A DNA stretch of 44,970 nucleotides from Chloroflexota bacterium (GTDB lineage Bacteria; Chloroflexota; Anaerolineae; Anaerolineales; Villigracilaceae). Made by a program: the position numbers and the translations under genes. Of this stretch, positions 25,645 to 36,076 are shown one piece after another. Positions within the stretch are counted from its first letter, which is position 1; every line of letters begins with the position of its first letter. The notes below the pieces were generated by a model that made no database searches, was not told the DNA's origin, and saw only the letters and a program-made list of their open reading frames with translations. The DNA lies in the NCBI GenBank assembly GCA_024434165.1, contig QMIW01000030.1:1-44970 (forward strand), read 5' to 3'.

Positions 25645-26883
25645 TCACCTCCTTTCAATGGTTACAGGATGCGAAAGCGCATCGTCAACCACGATGGCGA
25701 TGGCGCCGATCAGACTCGCATCGGGACCAAAGGTGGAGAGTTGCACCTCCACCTGTTGACCGATTTCCTGCAGGGAATGCCGTGCAACCGTCTCTTTGAT
25801 GGCGGGCAATAAATATTCCCCGGCGGTGCTCAACGGACCGCCCAGTATCACTTTTTCCGGGTTGAAGATGTTGATCAGCCCCGCAAACCCCTGCCCCATG
25901 GCGTGACCGGCTTCGGTAAACGAATCAATGGCTTCCACGTCCCCCGCATCCGCCGCCTGCTTGATGAGCGGAATGTTCAGCGGGGAGTTCTGTTCCACCA
26001 TCAGTTTCGGGATAATGCTGGTGCGTTTCACTTCCAGCCGCGCCTGCATGCGCTGAATGATGGAATACTGGTTGGCGTAGGTTTCCCAACAGCCGCGGTT
26101 CCCGCAGTGACACACGTTCTGCGAAGGTTCCGCCATGATGGGGGAGTGTCCGATCTCGCCGGCGTATCCGTTCTTGCCGCGGTACAACTTCCCGTTCAGG
26201 AAAAGCCCGCCGCCGATGCCCACACCGGCAAACACAAAAATGAAATCGTGACACTGCCGCGCCGCGCCGAACAGGTGCTCCGCAATCGCCGCTGCGTTGG
26301 CATCGTTTTCGACGAACACTCTTAACCGGGTCTGCTCGGAAAAGATCTTTACAAACGGAACGTTGCGCCAATGCAGGTTGGGCGCAAAGATCAAAACCCC
26401 TTTGTTCAAGTCCACCGTCCCGGGTGTGGCGAGTCCCAGCCCCAGGAAGTGATAATTCTTTCGCTTCCCGGTTGTCATTGCTTCTTTCACGATTCGCAAT
26501 GTCTGGTTGATCATTTTTTCCTGGTCTTCCGAAGGGTCGGCGTCTTCGCGCCTGCGCCAGACGATGTTGCCAAGAAAATCCGTCACCGCCACCGAGACGA
26601 AATCCACGCCCAGTTCCACGCCGATGATATATCCCGCCTGCGGGTTGATCTCAAGCAATGTGGCGGGCCGCCCCGCGCCGCCTGTATTGCTTCCGGTTTC
26701 ATGCACAAGATTGCGCTCCAATAATTCATCCACAATGCTCGATACCGTGGACTTGTTCAACCCCGTAATGGCTGCCAACTGCGCGCGCGAAACCGGCGCC
26801 TGATTGTGGATCAGCCGTAGAACCAGCGAGAGATTTGTCTCGCGAACAAAAGCCTGGTCAGCCGTGTTCCTCGGTTCCGTCAT
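25645..26883 (-). CDS. ROK family transcriptional repressor, XylR/NagC type
   Basis: A 412-residue sugar-responsive repressor. The winged helix-turn-helix is at about residues 15-65 (SRAQLAAITGLNKSTVSSIVDELL). The ROK sugar-kinase-like domain follows, with VENDANAAA (191-199), His246 in GEIGH and the zinc motif CHCGNRGCWE (Cys258, Cys260, Cys265). Its promoter and start codon overlap a 31-bp palindrome whose core matches Bacillus XylR operators, so autorepression is likely. It leads the operon for the ABC importer, MFS transporter and oxidoreductase, and is the obvious candidate regulator of them. The effector is inferred to be xylose or a similar sugar, which is not proven. Confidence 0.92.
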   Translation of the reverse strand: MTEPRNTADQAFVRETNLSLVLRLIHNQAPVSRAQLAAITGLNKSTVSSIVDELLERNLVHETGSNTGGAGRPATLLEINPQAGYIIGVELGVDFVSVAVTDFLGNIVWRRREDADPSEDQEKMINQTLRIVKEAMTTGKRKNYHFLGLGLATPGTVDLNKGVLIFAPNLHWRNVPFVKIFSEQTRLRVFVENDANAAAIAEHLFGAARQCHDFIFVFAGVGIGGGLFLNGKLYRGKNGYAGEIGHSPIMAEPSQNVCHCGNRGCWETYANQYSIIQRMQARLEVKRTSIIPKLMVEQNSPLNIPLIKQAADAGDVEAIDSFTEAGHAMGQGFAGLINIFNPEKVILGGPLSTAGEYLLPAIKETVARHSLQEIGQQVEVQLSTFGPDASLIGAIAIVVDDALSHPVTIERR

Positions 26884-26913
26884 AATTAGTATGTTGGAGC
26901 AACAAACTAATTA
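26883..26913. promoter_or_regulatory. XylR-like operator palindrome overlapping the ROK gene start
   Basis: Half-sites TAATTAGTATGTTG and CAACAAACTAATTA are inverted repeats with 13 of 14 matching positions around a 3-base centre. The core TTAGTTTGTTG / CAACAAACTAA is the known Bacillus XylR operator pattern. It covers the space from the -10 hexamer to the ATG. Confidence 0.85.
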
Positions 26914-26937
26914 TAACCATTTCAAAGACTTTGTCAA
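26910..26937 (-). promoter_or_regulatory. Consensus promoter of the ROK gene
   Basis: On the minus strand TTGACA (26937-26932), a 16-base spacer, then TATAAT (26915-26910), both perfect hexamers. The predicted mRNA start falls within the operator and leaves a leader of only about 20 bases with no clear ribosome-binding site. Confidence 0.85.
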
Positions 26938-26949
26938 CTTAAAAAAATT

Positions 26950-26989
26950 GCAGGCTCGCTTTCCGCTTCCTCCGGGACCTGGAGCCTGC
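26950..26989. repeat. 40-bp inverted-end element, relative of the insert in the GH13 lipoprotein gene
   Basis: Ends GCAGGCTC and GAGCCTGC are perfect 8-bp inverted repeats. The segment 26961-26993 matches 13996-14028 at 26 of 33 positions by my count, the latter lying inside a coding region. Confidence 0.6.
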
Positions 26990-27017
26990 CTCTGTTTCTT
27001 TGAGCGTATCTCCGCCG

Positions 27018-27055
27018 AAAAAAAGAGGCTGCCACCTCTCAGGCGGCAGCCTCTT
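27018..27055 (-). terminator. Intrinsic terminator of enolase
   Basis: On the minus strand AAGAGGCTGCC pairs with GGCAGCCTCTT across a short loop and is followed by seven T. It is immediately after the eno stop. Confidence 0.92.
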
Positions 27056-27061
27056 CATGGC

Positions 27062-28375
<1,314 letters not shown>

Positions 28376-28454
28376 TTATTATCGTTGTGTGTCTTCGCAA
28401 TCATCGCTTGTGTGCCGAGCGCAAGTATAACCCCAAAAATCGGGAGATGTCGTC

Positions 28455-29138
28455 GTGACGGAAATCATGTTCCGCGACCCGCGCGATAAACTTCATTTTG
28501 CCTTTCACGCCACGCCCTTCCGCAAATTCGTCGTCTTCCTGCTTGGCGCCTTGTTCAAACCCATCATGAAACTCGATGTGCGGGGCGCCGAAAACCTGCC
28601 CGCCGACGGGGCGGTGGTGCTGGCGGCGAATCACGTCACCAACTTCGACGTGATTCCCATGCAGTTGAGCGTCCCGCGTCCGATCTTTTTCATGGGCAAA
28701 GCCAGCCTGTTCAAGATCCCCGTTTTCGAAGCCGCCATCCGCGATCTGGGCGCGTTCCCCGTCCATCGCGGCGAGAAGGATGAATGGGCGCTTCGCCATG
28801 CCGCGCGCGTCCTGGAGCATGGACAGGTCCTCGGCATGTTCCCCGAAGGGACGCGCTCCAAAGGAAAAGGACTCAGCGTCGCCAAAACCGGCTCCGCCCG
28901 CCTCGCGCTCGACGCAAACTGTCCCATCGTCCCCATGGCTGTCATCGGCACCGACGGCTTTTTCAAACACTTTCCGCGCCGCAACCTTGTTACCGTCAAA
29001 ATCCTCCCGCCGATTCTCCCCAAGCCCGGCGAGACTGCCCTCTCCCTGACCGACCGCGTCATGTTTGCCCTTGCCCGCGAACTCCCCGCCGATATGCGCG
29101 GAGTCTATGCCGAAGCGCCGAAAGGTTTTGGAGGATAA
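28455..29138 (+). CDS. plsC: 1-acyl-sn-glycerol-3-phosphate acyltransferase family protein
   Basis: Acylates lysophosphatidate in phospholipid synthesis, at the membrane. The 227-residue product has the acyltransferase motifs NHVTNFD (catalytic His and Asp of the NHx4D block), FMGKASLFKIP, FPEGTRSKGKG and VPMAVIGTDGFF in the standard order. The predicted start is GTG at 28455 with GGGAG upstream; an ATG at 28467 is an alternative. One hydrophobic segment near residues 22-38 could anchor it. Confidence 0.92.
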   Translation: MTEIMFRDPRDKLHFAFHATPFRKFVVFLLGALFKPIMKLDVRGAENLPADGAVVLAANHVTNFDVIPMQLSVPRPIFFMGKASLFKIPVFEAAIRDLGAFPVHRGEKDEWALRHAARVLEHGQVLGMFPEGTRSKGKGLSVAKTGSARLALDANCPIVPMAVIGTDGFFKHFPRRNLVTVKILPPILPKPGETALSLTDRVMFALARELPADMRGVYAEAPKGFGG

Positions 29139-29139
29139 A

Positions 29140-29300
29140 GGATTTTTGGCTCTACCGTTTTTAACGGGAATCTTTTTTTCAACCACCCAGGAGACAAAGG
29201 GGCACAAAGGGAAAAAGCCAAAAAAACATCCTTTGTGTGCCTTTGTGACCCTTCGTGGTAAGGGTTTTCCCGCCAGAAACGGAAGAGCCGGATTTTTTTC
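29140..29300. repeat. Foldback (MITE-like) element of about 160 bp
   Basis: The left part (29145-29215) and the reverse complement of the right part (29228-29300) align over most of their length: GGCTCTACCGTTTTTAACGG with GGCTCTTCCGTTTCTGGCGG, then ACAAAGGGGCACAAAGG with TCACAAAGGCACACAAAGG. No gene lies within. It occupies most of the 264-base gap between plsC and the next gene. Confidence 0.65.
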
Positions 29301-29356
29301 TTCCGAAAACGGAACGGGCGGAGCCCCCGAACTTTATCCGGGCCGCTTTTTCCTTT

Positions 29357-29362
29357 TATAAT
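29357..29362 (+). promoter_or_regulatory. -10 element for the NBR1-Ig lipoprotein gene
   Basis: TATAAT lies 41 bases before the ATG at 29403. No good -35 is visible. Confidence 0.4.
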
Positions 29363-29402
29363 GAACCTCTGCACTGTCAAACAGAATAGCGAGGTTTCCT
29401 GA

Positions 29403-30107
29403 ATGAAATTCAATCCAAAATCCCTGACGATCCTTTTTCTCCTGATCGCCATCCTCTCCGCATGCGGCGGGACGCAGCCGGAGGAGCAGCTTACCACAGA
29501 TGACGCCGTGTTGACGCTTGCCGTTGGCACGATGGTGGCTGGTTTCTTCGGCACGCAGACCGCCATGGTCACGCCCACGCCGCCGAACACGAACACGCCC
29601 CCTCCCACCAATACATTCCTGCCAACGCCCACCCCATATAACACCCTGCCTCCTCCCGCCACGTGGACGCCAACCTTTATTTTCTACACGTTCACTCCAG
29701 TCCCCGTCCTCCTCACACCTTCAGTGACCGGGACCCTGCCAACTGCCACCGTCAATGCGGGTTCGCTGGCGCATGGCTGCAACAACCTTGCCTTCGTCCG
29801 CGATGTCAATTATCCGCCCGGCACCGAAGTCGCTCCGCGGGAGAATTTCGTCAAGACCTGGAAGGTCGAGAACACCGGCACATGCGAATGGAAAGGTCAT
29901 TACACCCTCAGCATCGTCAAGGATGATTTCTTCGATTCCTCCTGGAACCCCCTGGGCCGCGTGGTGCAGCCGGGGCAGTGGGCGGAACTCTCCGTCATTG
30001 TGGATGCCCCCAAGACCGCCGGCACCTACACTTCCTACTGGCGCTTCACCGACGGCGCAAATGCCTTCGGCGCGACGCTTGGCTTGACTGTGGTCGTGAA
30101 GGAATAG
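29403..30107 (+). CDS. Lipoprotein with C-terminal NBR1-Ig-like domain
   Basis: The 234-residue product has a signal peptide with lipobox LSAC (Cys21), a Thr/Pro-rich spacer (about 55-120, PTPPNTNTPPPTNTFLPTPT), then a domain matching the Ig-like domain of NBR1: FVRDVNYPPGTEVAP, FVKTWKVENTGTCEWKG, VVQPGQWAELSVIVDAP and GTYTSYWRFTDG. In eukaryotes this domain belongs to the autophagy receptor NBR1; bacterial versions are mostly cell-surface and of unknown ligand. Here lipid anchor plus spacer indicates display outside the membrane. It converges on the large secreted protein gene with a shared terminator. Confidence 0.88.
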   Translation: MKFNPKSLTILFLLIAILSACGGTQPEEQLTTDDAVLTLAVGTMVAGFFGTQTAMVTPTPPNTNTPPPTNTFLPTPTPYNTLPPPATWTPTFIFYTFTPVPVLLTPSVTGTLPTATVNAGSLAHGCNNLAFVRDVNYPPGTEVAPRENFVKTWKVENTGTCEWKGHYTLSIVKDDFFDSSWNPLGRVVQPGQWAELSVIVDAPKTAGTYTSYWRFTDGANAFGATLGLTVVVKE

Positions 30108-30127
30108 ACAACTCCTGTGCCGTTCAA

Positions 30128-30161
30128 AACACGACCCGGCAGCCATTTGCCGGGTCGTGTT
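30128..30161. terminator. Bidirectional terminator between convergent genes
   Basis: AACACGACCCGGCA and TGCCGGGTCGTGTT form a perfect 14-bp stem with a 6-base loop. It serves the NBR1-Ig gene on the plus strand and the beta-helix protein gene on the minus strand. Confidence 0.85.
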
Positions 30162-30178
30162 GGTCTTACCGTATTGGT

Positions 30179-32824
30179 TTATTTTTCAGGTTCGATCTCG
30201 AAGAAGTTGAAGGGAGTCTCCAAAGCCGGGATGGGCGCGAACGATGGAATGTCTCCCATATCCACCTTGATGGTTGGCTGGCTGCTGTCGGTCCAGTCTG
30301 CGCTCCAACTGAAGGGACCGCCGGTGATATAGCCGCAGCCAGGGATGAAGAAGCTCCGAAAGCCAACGGATCCACTCGCTCGTTTCGGCGTGGGAAAGGT
30401 GCCGTTGGCATAGTAACTGCCGGTAAAGGAGAACGTCCTGCCTTGTAATGCGATCTGGGGGTCACGAGTGATCGTATATCCGCCGCATCCATAGACGTAG
30501 ATATTGACCGCAAAATTATCTACCTTGGGAGCGCCTTTGGTCACATAGAACTGAAGCGCCCTGCCGTTCCACCGGCCAGCTTTGGCAGCGGAAACCTTGA
30601 AAGGCAGGTTGGGGCTGTACTCTTTCCATTCTCCATTGACCTCAGCGCGCACCTTCCACGTGTAGTTGTTGCCGAACGCCAGCACCGTGGTGGGAGTATT
30701 GGAACAGGCGGCGGTATTACATACGCTGGCGGCGACAGTTTTGGTGTAGACGATTTTGGTACCTCTCTTGAGTTGGTATTGATACCGTGTTGCGCCGTTG
30801 ATATTTGACCACTTGAAGGTGGGAGTGGTATCAGTCGTGACCCCTGTGGGAGAGAGGGCGACAGGAATGTTGGAAAGGGTATAGATCTGTCCACTGGTGA
30901 AGTCGCCATTGCCGGCTCCGGTCCCGCCGAGTGGATTGTTCAGCGAATCCAGGATGCTGTCATCGTCCACGACATCGAGGCGGATGGTTGCGCCTTCGCT
31001 CCAGGTGCCGGTGCTAACCGTGACGGTATAGGTATCGCCGGAACCGCTGACCCCTGTGATGGCGGCATCGGTCACGCCGGTGGTGGTGAGGGCAAAGTCG
31101 CTGAAAGGCTCAGTGAGGTCAACGCCCGTCACAGCATCGGTGAAAGTGACTTCAAAATTCACGCTTGATGCATTCGTGGGATTGGAATCCAGGCGGTTTA
31201 TGGATGCGACTGAAGTAACGCTTAATGAGTATGCTTGTCCACTGGTAAAGTCGCCGTTGCCGGTTCTTGCCCCGCCGAGTGGATTATTGGATTGATCCAG
31301 AATGCTGTCATCGTCCACGACGTCGAGGCGGATGGTCGCGCCTTCGCTCCAGGTGTCGGTGCTAACCGTGACGGTATAGGTATCGCCGGAGCCGCTGACC
31401 CCCGTGATGGCAGCACCGGTCACGCCGGTGGTGGTGAGGATAAAGTCGCTGAAGGGTTCGGTGAGGTCAACGCCCGTCACAGCTTCGGAAAATACGACTT
31501 CGAAGTCCAAGCTTGCCGCATGAATGGGGCTGGGATCAAGGCGGTTAATGGATTTCACCACGGTGACATATCCTTCAAATGCACCAATATCACAAGCGCT
31601 TCCTGCTGGGCGGGCGATTCCACGCTGGTCGGTTGCCAGACAGGCGCCGCCGCCGCTGCCCGGTACAGCAGGGTTGCCGGCATCCAGCGCCGGGCTGCCA
31701 GAGGTTAGAGCGTGCGTGAACGTTGGTCCACCGTTATCTTGCAGCGGGGTCAACTTGGGGTCAATTGGATTTGCGCTTGTTCCCACTTGATCTCCGACGG
31801 CCGGAGTGAATAAACAATATGTCCCATTCCCAATCAGGTTGTAACCCTGGCTGGTAACACTACCGTTGTATGATGAGTTTTTATAACAATCGCCGCCAGC
31901 GCCATTCCCAGCGATGACCGTATTTTGCAGGATTAAATTGCCAGCCGTAATTAAAACGCCGCGAGATTCGTTCTTTGTAATGGTACTGTTATTAAGAATA
32001 ACAGTACCAGTGAATGTATAAATACCACTGCCATCTTTGCCTGTGTTGCCGCTTACAGTGCTGTTATTTAAAGTGACTGTACCATGGACAAATATCCCAC
32101 TGCCCTGAAAACTGCCGAGAAGTTTATTGTTGCCTATCGTGCTATTGTTTATGGTAGCCGTACCATAACTGGAGATGCCGCCACCTCCTCCGCCGCCAGA
32201 ACAACAAGGGTTGCCACCGCTGTTCCCGCTGATGGTAGTGTTGTTAATGGTCAGGGTTCCAGAGTTATAGACTCCGCCGCCCATCCATTCGCTAACATTG
32301 CCGCTGACGATGCTATTGTTCAATGTCAGGGTGCCTGAATAATTATAGATTCCTCCGCCTTGATTTCTATGGAACCCATTCTGAATTGTAAAATATTCCA
32401 CGGTGACTGTGACGGCAGTATTTATCGCAATCCCCCTCCTCACCCCTCCGCCGTCAATCGTTGACCTTCCCTCCTGCGTCGTAAACGTCTCATCCCAGCC
32501 GCCGGAGAGGGTGATGCTTTTGTTGATCAACACCACCTCGTTGCCGGAGGCAACGGTGTAGGTGCCAACCGCAACCTTGATCGTATCGCCGGAAGCGGCT
32601 TGGCTGATTGCGTGGTTGATCGTGAGACAGGGCGTTTCCGGTGCGGTGCAGGCGTTGGGTCCATCATCCGAACCCAGCGCGCTGACATAACGGGTGACCT
32701 CGCCTTCCGCATTGACCTGTGCAGAGACCGGCTGGACCAGCGCCAGTGAAAGCGCCATGCTGAAAACCAGAATGAAATTGGTCAGGGCGAAACGCGCCTG
32801 ACGGGAATGAAATTTGAGATTCAT
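30179..32824 (-). CDS. Large secreted protein with beta-helix (choice-of-anchor Q) and tandem Ig-like repeats
   Basis: An 881-residue exported protein. After a signal peptide (ending near VQPVSAQ) there is RYVSALGSDDGPNACTAPE and a parallel beta-helix region with many GGGIYN, LNNS and ISGN rungs (about 60-345). Then comes the choice-of-anchor Q block (LTPLQDNGGPTFTHAL, DQRGIARPAGSACDIGAFE). Two nearly identical Ig-like repeats of 116 residues follow (INRLDPSP/INRLDSNP, TEPFSDF, VSGSGDTYTVTVST). A fibronectin-like segment (TPTFKWSNINGATRYQYQL) and a Cys-containing C-terminal domain end it. Probably a surface or extracellular carbohydrate-binding or adhesion protein. The frame opens at 32866, but ATG 32824 with GGAGG upstream gives the signal peptide. 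Confidence 0.88.
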   Translation of the reverse strand: MNLKFHSRQARFALTNFILVFSMALSLALVQPVSAQVNAEGEVTRYVSALGSDDGPNACTAPETPCLTINHAISQAASGDTIKVAVGTYTVASGNEVVLINKSITLSGGWDETFTTQEGRSTIDGGGVRRGIAINTAVTVTVEYFTIQNGFHRNQGGGIYNYSGTLTLNNSIVSGNVSEWMGGGVYNSGTLTINNTTISGNSGGNPCCSGGGGGGGISSYGTATINNSTIGNNKLLGSFQGSGIFVHGTVTLNNSTVSGNTGKDGSGIYTFTGTVILNNSTITKNESRGVLITAGNLILQNTVIAGNGAGGDCYKNSSYNGSVTSQGYNLIGNGTYCLFTPAVGDQVGTSANPIDPKLTPLQDNGGPTFTHALTSGSPALDAGNPAVPGSGGGACLATDQRGIARPAGSACDIGAFEGYVTVVKSINRLDPSPIHAASLDFEVVFSEAVTGVDLTEPFSDFILTTTGVTGAAITGVSGSGDTYTVTVSTDTWSEGATIRLDVVDDDSILDQSNNPLGGARTGNGDFTSGQAYSLSVTSVASINRLDSNPTNASSVNFEVTFTDAVTGVDLTEPFSDFALTTTGVTDAAITGVSGSGDTYTVTVSTGTWSEGATIRLDVVDDDSILDSLNNPLGGTGAGNGDFTSGQIYTLSNIPVALSPTGVTTDTTPTFKWSNINGATRYQYQLKRGTKIVYTKTVAASVCNTAACSNTPTTVLAFGNNYTWKVRAEVNGEWKEYSPNLPFKVSAAKAGRWNGRALQFYVTKGAPKVDNFAVNIYVYGCGGYTITRDPQIALQGRTFSFTGSYYANGTFPTPKRASGSVGFRSFFIPGCGYITGGPFSWSADWTDSSQPTIKVDMGDIPSFAPIPALETPFNFFEIEPEK
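30891..31560. repeat. Tandem 348-bp coding repeat (two Ig-like domains)
   Basis: CCACTGGTGAAGTCGCC at 30891 recurs as CCACTGGTAAAGTCGCC at 31239, an offset of 348 bases (116 codons). Most of both copies match at the DNA level, pointing to a recent domain duplication. Confidence 0.85.
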
Positions 32825-32940
32825 GCAATACCTCCTTGTGTTATGAATGACGTTGAATTCCAGCATGGGCTGGAATTTTGATAAGATTTGGGACAGGGCG
32901 GGTACTTGTGAACACTTCCCTCCTGAAACGACTTGTGAAG

Positions 32941-32969
32941 ATTATAAATGGAGTAAGTTAGTTTTGCAA
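32941..32969 (-). promoter_or_regulatory. Promoter of the beta-helix protein gene
   Basis: On the minus strand TTGCAA (32969-32964), a 17-base spacer, then TATAAT (32946-32941). The leader downstream holds a perfect 9-bp hairpin (AATTCCAGC / GCTGGAATT, 32856-32877) before the ribosome-binding site. Confidence 0.65.
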
Positions 32970-32992
32970 TAGCATGTATATGGCATGGAAGC

Positions 32993-33028
32993 AAAAAACT
33001 TCGGAAGTTTACCCAAAACCTCCGAAGT
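32993..33028 (-). terminator. Intrinsic terminator of pyrG
   Basis: On the minus strand ACTTCGGAGG pairs with CTTCCGAAGT (one mismatch), followed by six T. It lies after the pyrG stop and the heptamer array. Confidence 0.85.
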
Positions 33029-33033
33029 CTCTC

Positions 33034-33068
33034 TCACTGATCACTAATCACTGACAACTGATCACTGA
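33034..33068. repeat. Heptamer repeat array, 5 units, touching the pyrG stop
   Basis: Consecutive 7-mers TCACTGA, TCACTAA, TCACTGA, CAACTGA, TCACTGA end two bases before the pyrG stop codon. Confidence 0.85.
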
Positions 33069-33069
33069 C

Positions 33070-34677
<1,608 letters not shown>

Positions 34678-34692
34678 TTATCTCCATTCTAC

Positions 34693-34744
34693 GTCATTGC
34701 GGGGGCGGCGCTTTTCCGCGACCGCTGCGCAGTCTCGCAATGAC
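34693..34744. repeat. REP-like palindrome with GTCATTGC ends
   Basis: The 52-bp segment begins GTCATTGC and ends GCAATGAC (perfect 8-bp inverted ends) with GC-rich, partly complementary interior. Elements with the same ends are scattered in many bacterial genomes. Confidence 0.7.
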
Positions 34745-34756
34745 AAAAACAAAAGA

Positions 34757-34787
34757 GAATGGGGAGGGTGTTTAGCCCTCCCCATTC
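34757..34787 (-). terminator. Intrinsic terminator of the Roadblock gene
   Basis: GAATGGGGAGGG and CCCTCCCCATTC form a 12-bp stem with a 7-base loop; the minus strand continues TCTTTTGTTTTTG. Confidence 0.9.
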
Positions 34788-34826
34788 CGGGGTTACTTTA
34801 TCGTGGGTGAAAGGATTTCCTTCGTT

Positions 34827-35201
34827 TCATCCTACCAGTTTCTGCAAATCCTCGGCGGCGCGCCTCATTTCGAGGAAGACCATGCCGAGTTTCGCCTCGT
34901 GCCGCGCCATTGCCGTCAGCACCGCTTCCTCGCCGATGGCGGTCAGCACGATTGCGCCCTTGTCGCCTTTGATGTAGACCTGTTCCAGCACGCCGCGCCC
35001 CAACTCGCCGGAAATGCGTTCGCCCAGACTCAGCATCGCCGCAGACATCGCAGACACGCGGTCCTCTTCCACGCCCTGCTGCAGGGCGGAAGCCATAATC
35101 AGCCCATCCACCGAAACGACAGCCGAGGCTTCGATATCGGGTGCGGCTGCTTGCATATTGCGGAGTCGTTCCACGAGTTGTTCAGCGCGGGATGGTGCCA
35201 T
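34827..35201 (-). CDS. Roadblock/LC7 domain protein
   Basis: A 124-residue single-domain Roadblock/LC7 protein (related to MglB and longin-type GTPase regulators). The pattern SAVVSVDGLIMASALQQGVEEDRVSAMSA, split across strands and helix, and GAIVLTAIGEEAVLTAMAR are typical. Such proteins usually bind small Ras-like GTPases, but no GTPase gene is in this window. ATG 35201 is 8 bases from AGGAG, so it is preferred to the TTG two codons upstream, which would be too close. Confidence 0.9.
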   Translation of the reverse strand: MAPSRAEQLVERLRNMQAAAPDIEASAVVSVDGLIMASALQQGVEEDRVSAMSAAMLSLGERISGELGRGVLEQVYIKGDKGAIVLTAIGEEAVLTAMARHEAKLGMVFLEMRRAAEDLQKLVG

Positions 35202-35348
35202 AGCCAAGTCTCCTAGATGCAGGTTCGTAATGTTGGACGGCTAGAGTTTACCAGAAAAACCCTCATTCGAGAATTGCCCGCACATTTCAAAACAAAAATG
35301 ATTTCAATTTGACCCCGCCCTTCCTTCATAGTAAACTTAACGGTTGCC

Positions 35349-35960
35349 ATGCTCAAGGGATTGTTGATTCTTCTTCTGCTGTTTCAGGATTCCCCGCCTG
35401 CCCTCACCTCCCCGCAGCCCAATGCAGTTTTGCGCGGACAGGTGGAGATTCAAGGCAGGATGGACGTCCCGAATTTTGCCTCTGCGGAGCTGGCTTTCAC
35501 CTTCGATGCAGACGCCTCCGACCCCGGCGCGAGCTGGTTCGTCATCCAAACCTTTCCCCAGCCGACGGCGGGTCCCTCCCTTGCCGTATGGGATACCGCC
35601 TCCGTCACCGACGGCGACTACGCCCTGCGCCTGCGCGCCTTCCTCCAGGATGGCGCGTTCCAGGACGCCCTCATCACCGGCTTGAAAATCCGCAACGACG
35701 AACCGCCGCCCACGATCACGCCCACCCAGACGGAACCGGTCTTCGATTTCCAGCCGCTCAACCAAACCCCTGGTGCGCCCGCCCCGCTCGAACAGACGCC
35801 GATCCCGGCTGTCGTCTTCCTTCCCACCTCCACGCCTTTGCCGCCCAACCCCGCCTCATTGACTGTCGCTTCCATTCTCTCCATCTTCGGCAAAAGCGCT
35901 TTCGCCGTCCTCATCCTCTTCGCTTTTTTCTCCCTCCTCCTCCGCCTGCAGAAGAATTGA
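35349..35960 (+). CDS. Exported, C-terminally membrane-anchored protein of unknown function
   Basis: The 203-residue product has a short N-terminal signal (MLKGLLILLLLF), an Ig-like domain (about 18-115: SPQPNAVLRGQVEIQG, SAELAFTFD, GDYALRLRAFLQDG), a Thr/Pro-rich spacer (about 116-165) and one C-terminal membrane segment (FAVLILFAFFSLLL) with a basic end. The topology puts the Ig-like domain outside. I do not recognise a family name. The next gene, pth, is separated by a heptamer array. Confidence 0.75.
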   Translation: MLKGLLILLLLFQDSPPALTSPQPNAVLRGQVEIQGRMDVPNFASAELAFTFDADASDPGASWFVIQTFPQPTAGPSLAVWDTASVTDGDYALRLRAFLQDGAFQDALITGLKIRNDEPPPTITPTQTEPVFDFQPLNQTPGAPAPLEQTPIPAVVFLPTSTPLPPNPASLTVASILSIFGKSAFAVLILFAFFSLLLRLQKN

Positions 35961-36072
35961 CCAATCGCCATTCCCCAATTACCCAATTACCAATACCCAA
36001 TTACCCCTCACACCCGAAACCTTCAACCTTCAACTTTCAACCTGCCACCTTCAACCTGCCACCTGGAACCTG
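35961..36072. repeat. Heptamer repeat array filling the gap before pth
   Basis: Almost the whole gap reads as degenerate 7-mers: CCAATCG, CCATTCC, CCAATTA, CCCAATT, ACCAATA, CCCAATT, ACCCCTC, then CAACCTT, CAACTTT, CAACCTG, CCACCTT, CAACCTG, CCACCTG, GAACCTG. It ends four bases before the pth start, leaving no ordinary ribosome-binding site. Confidence 0.88.
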
Positions 36073-36076
36073 ACAC

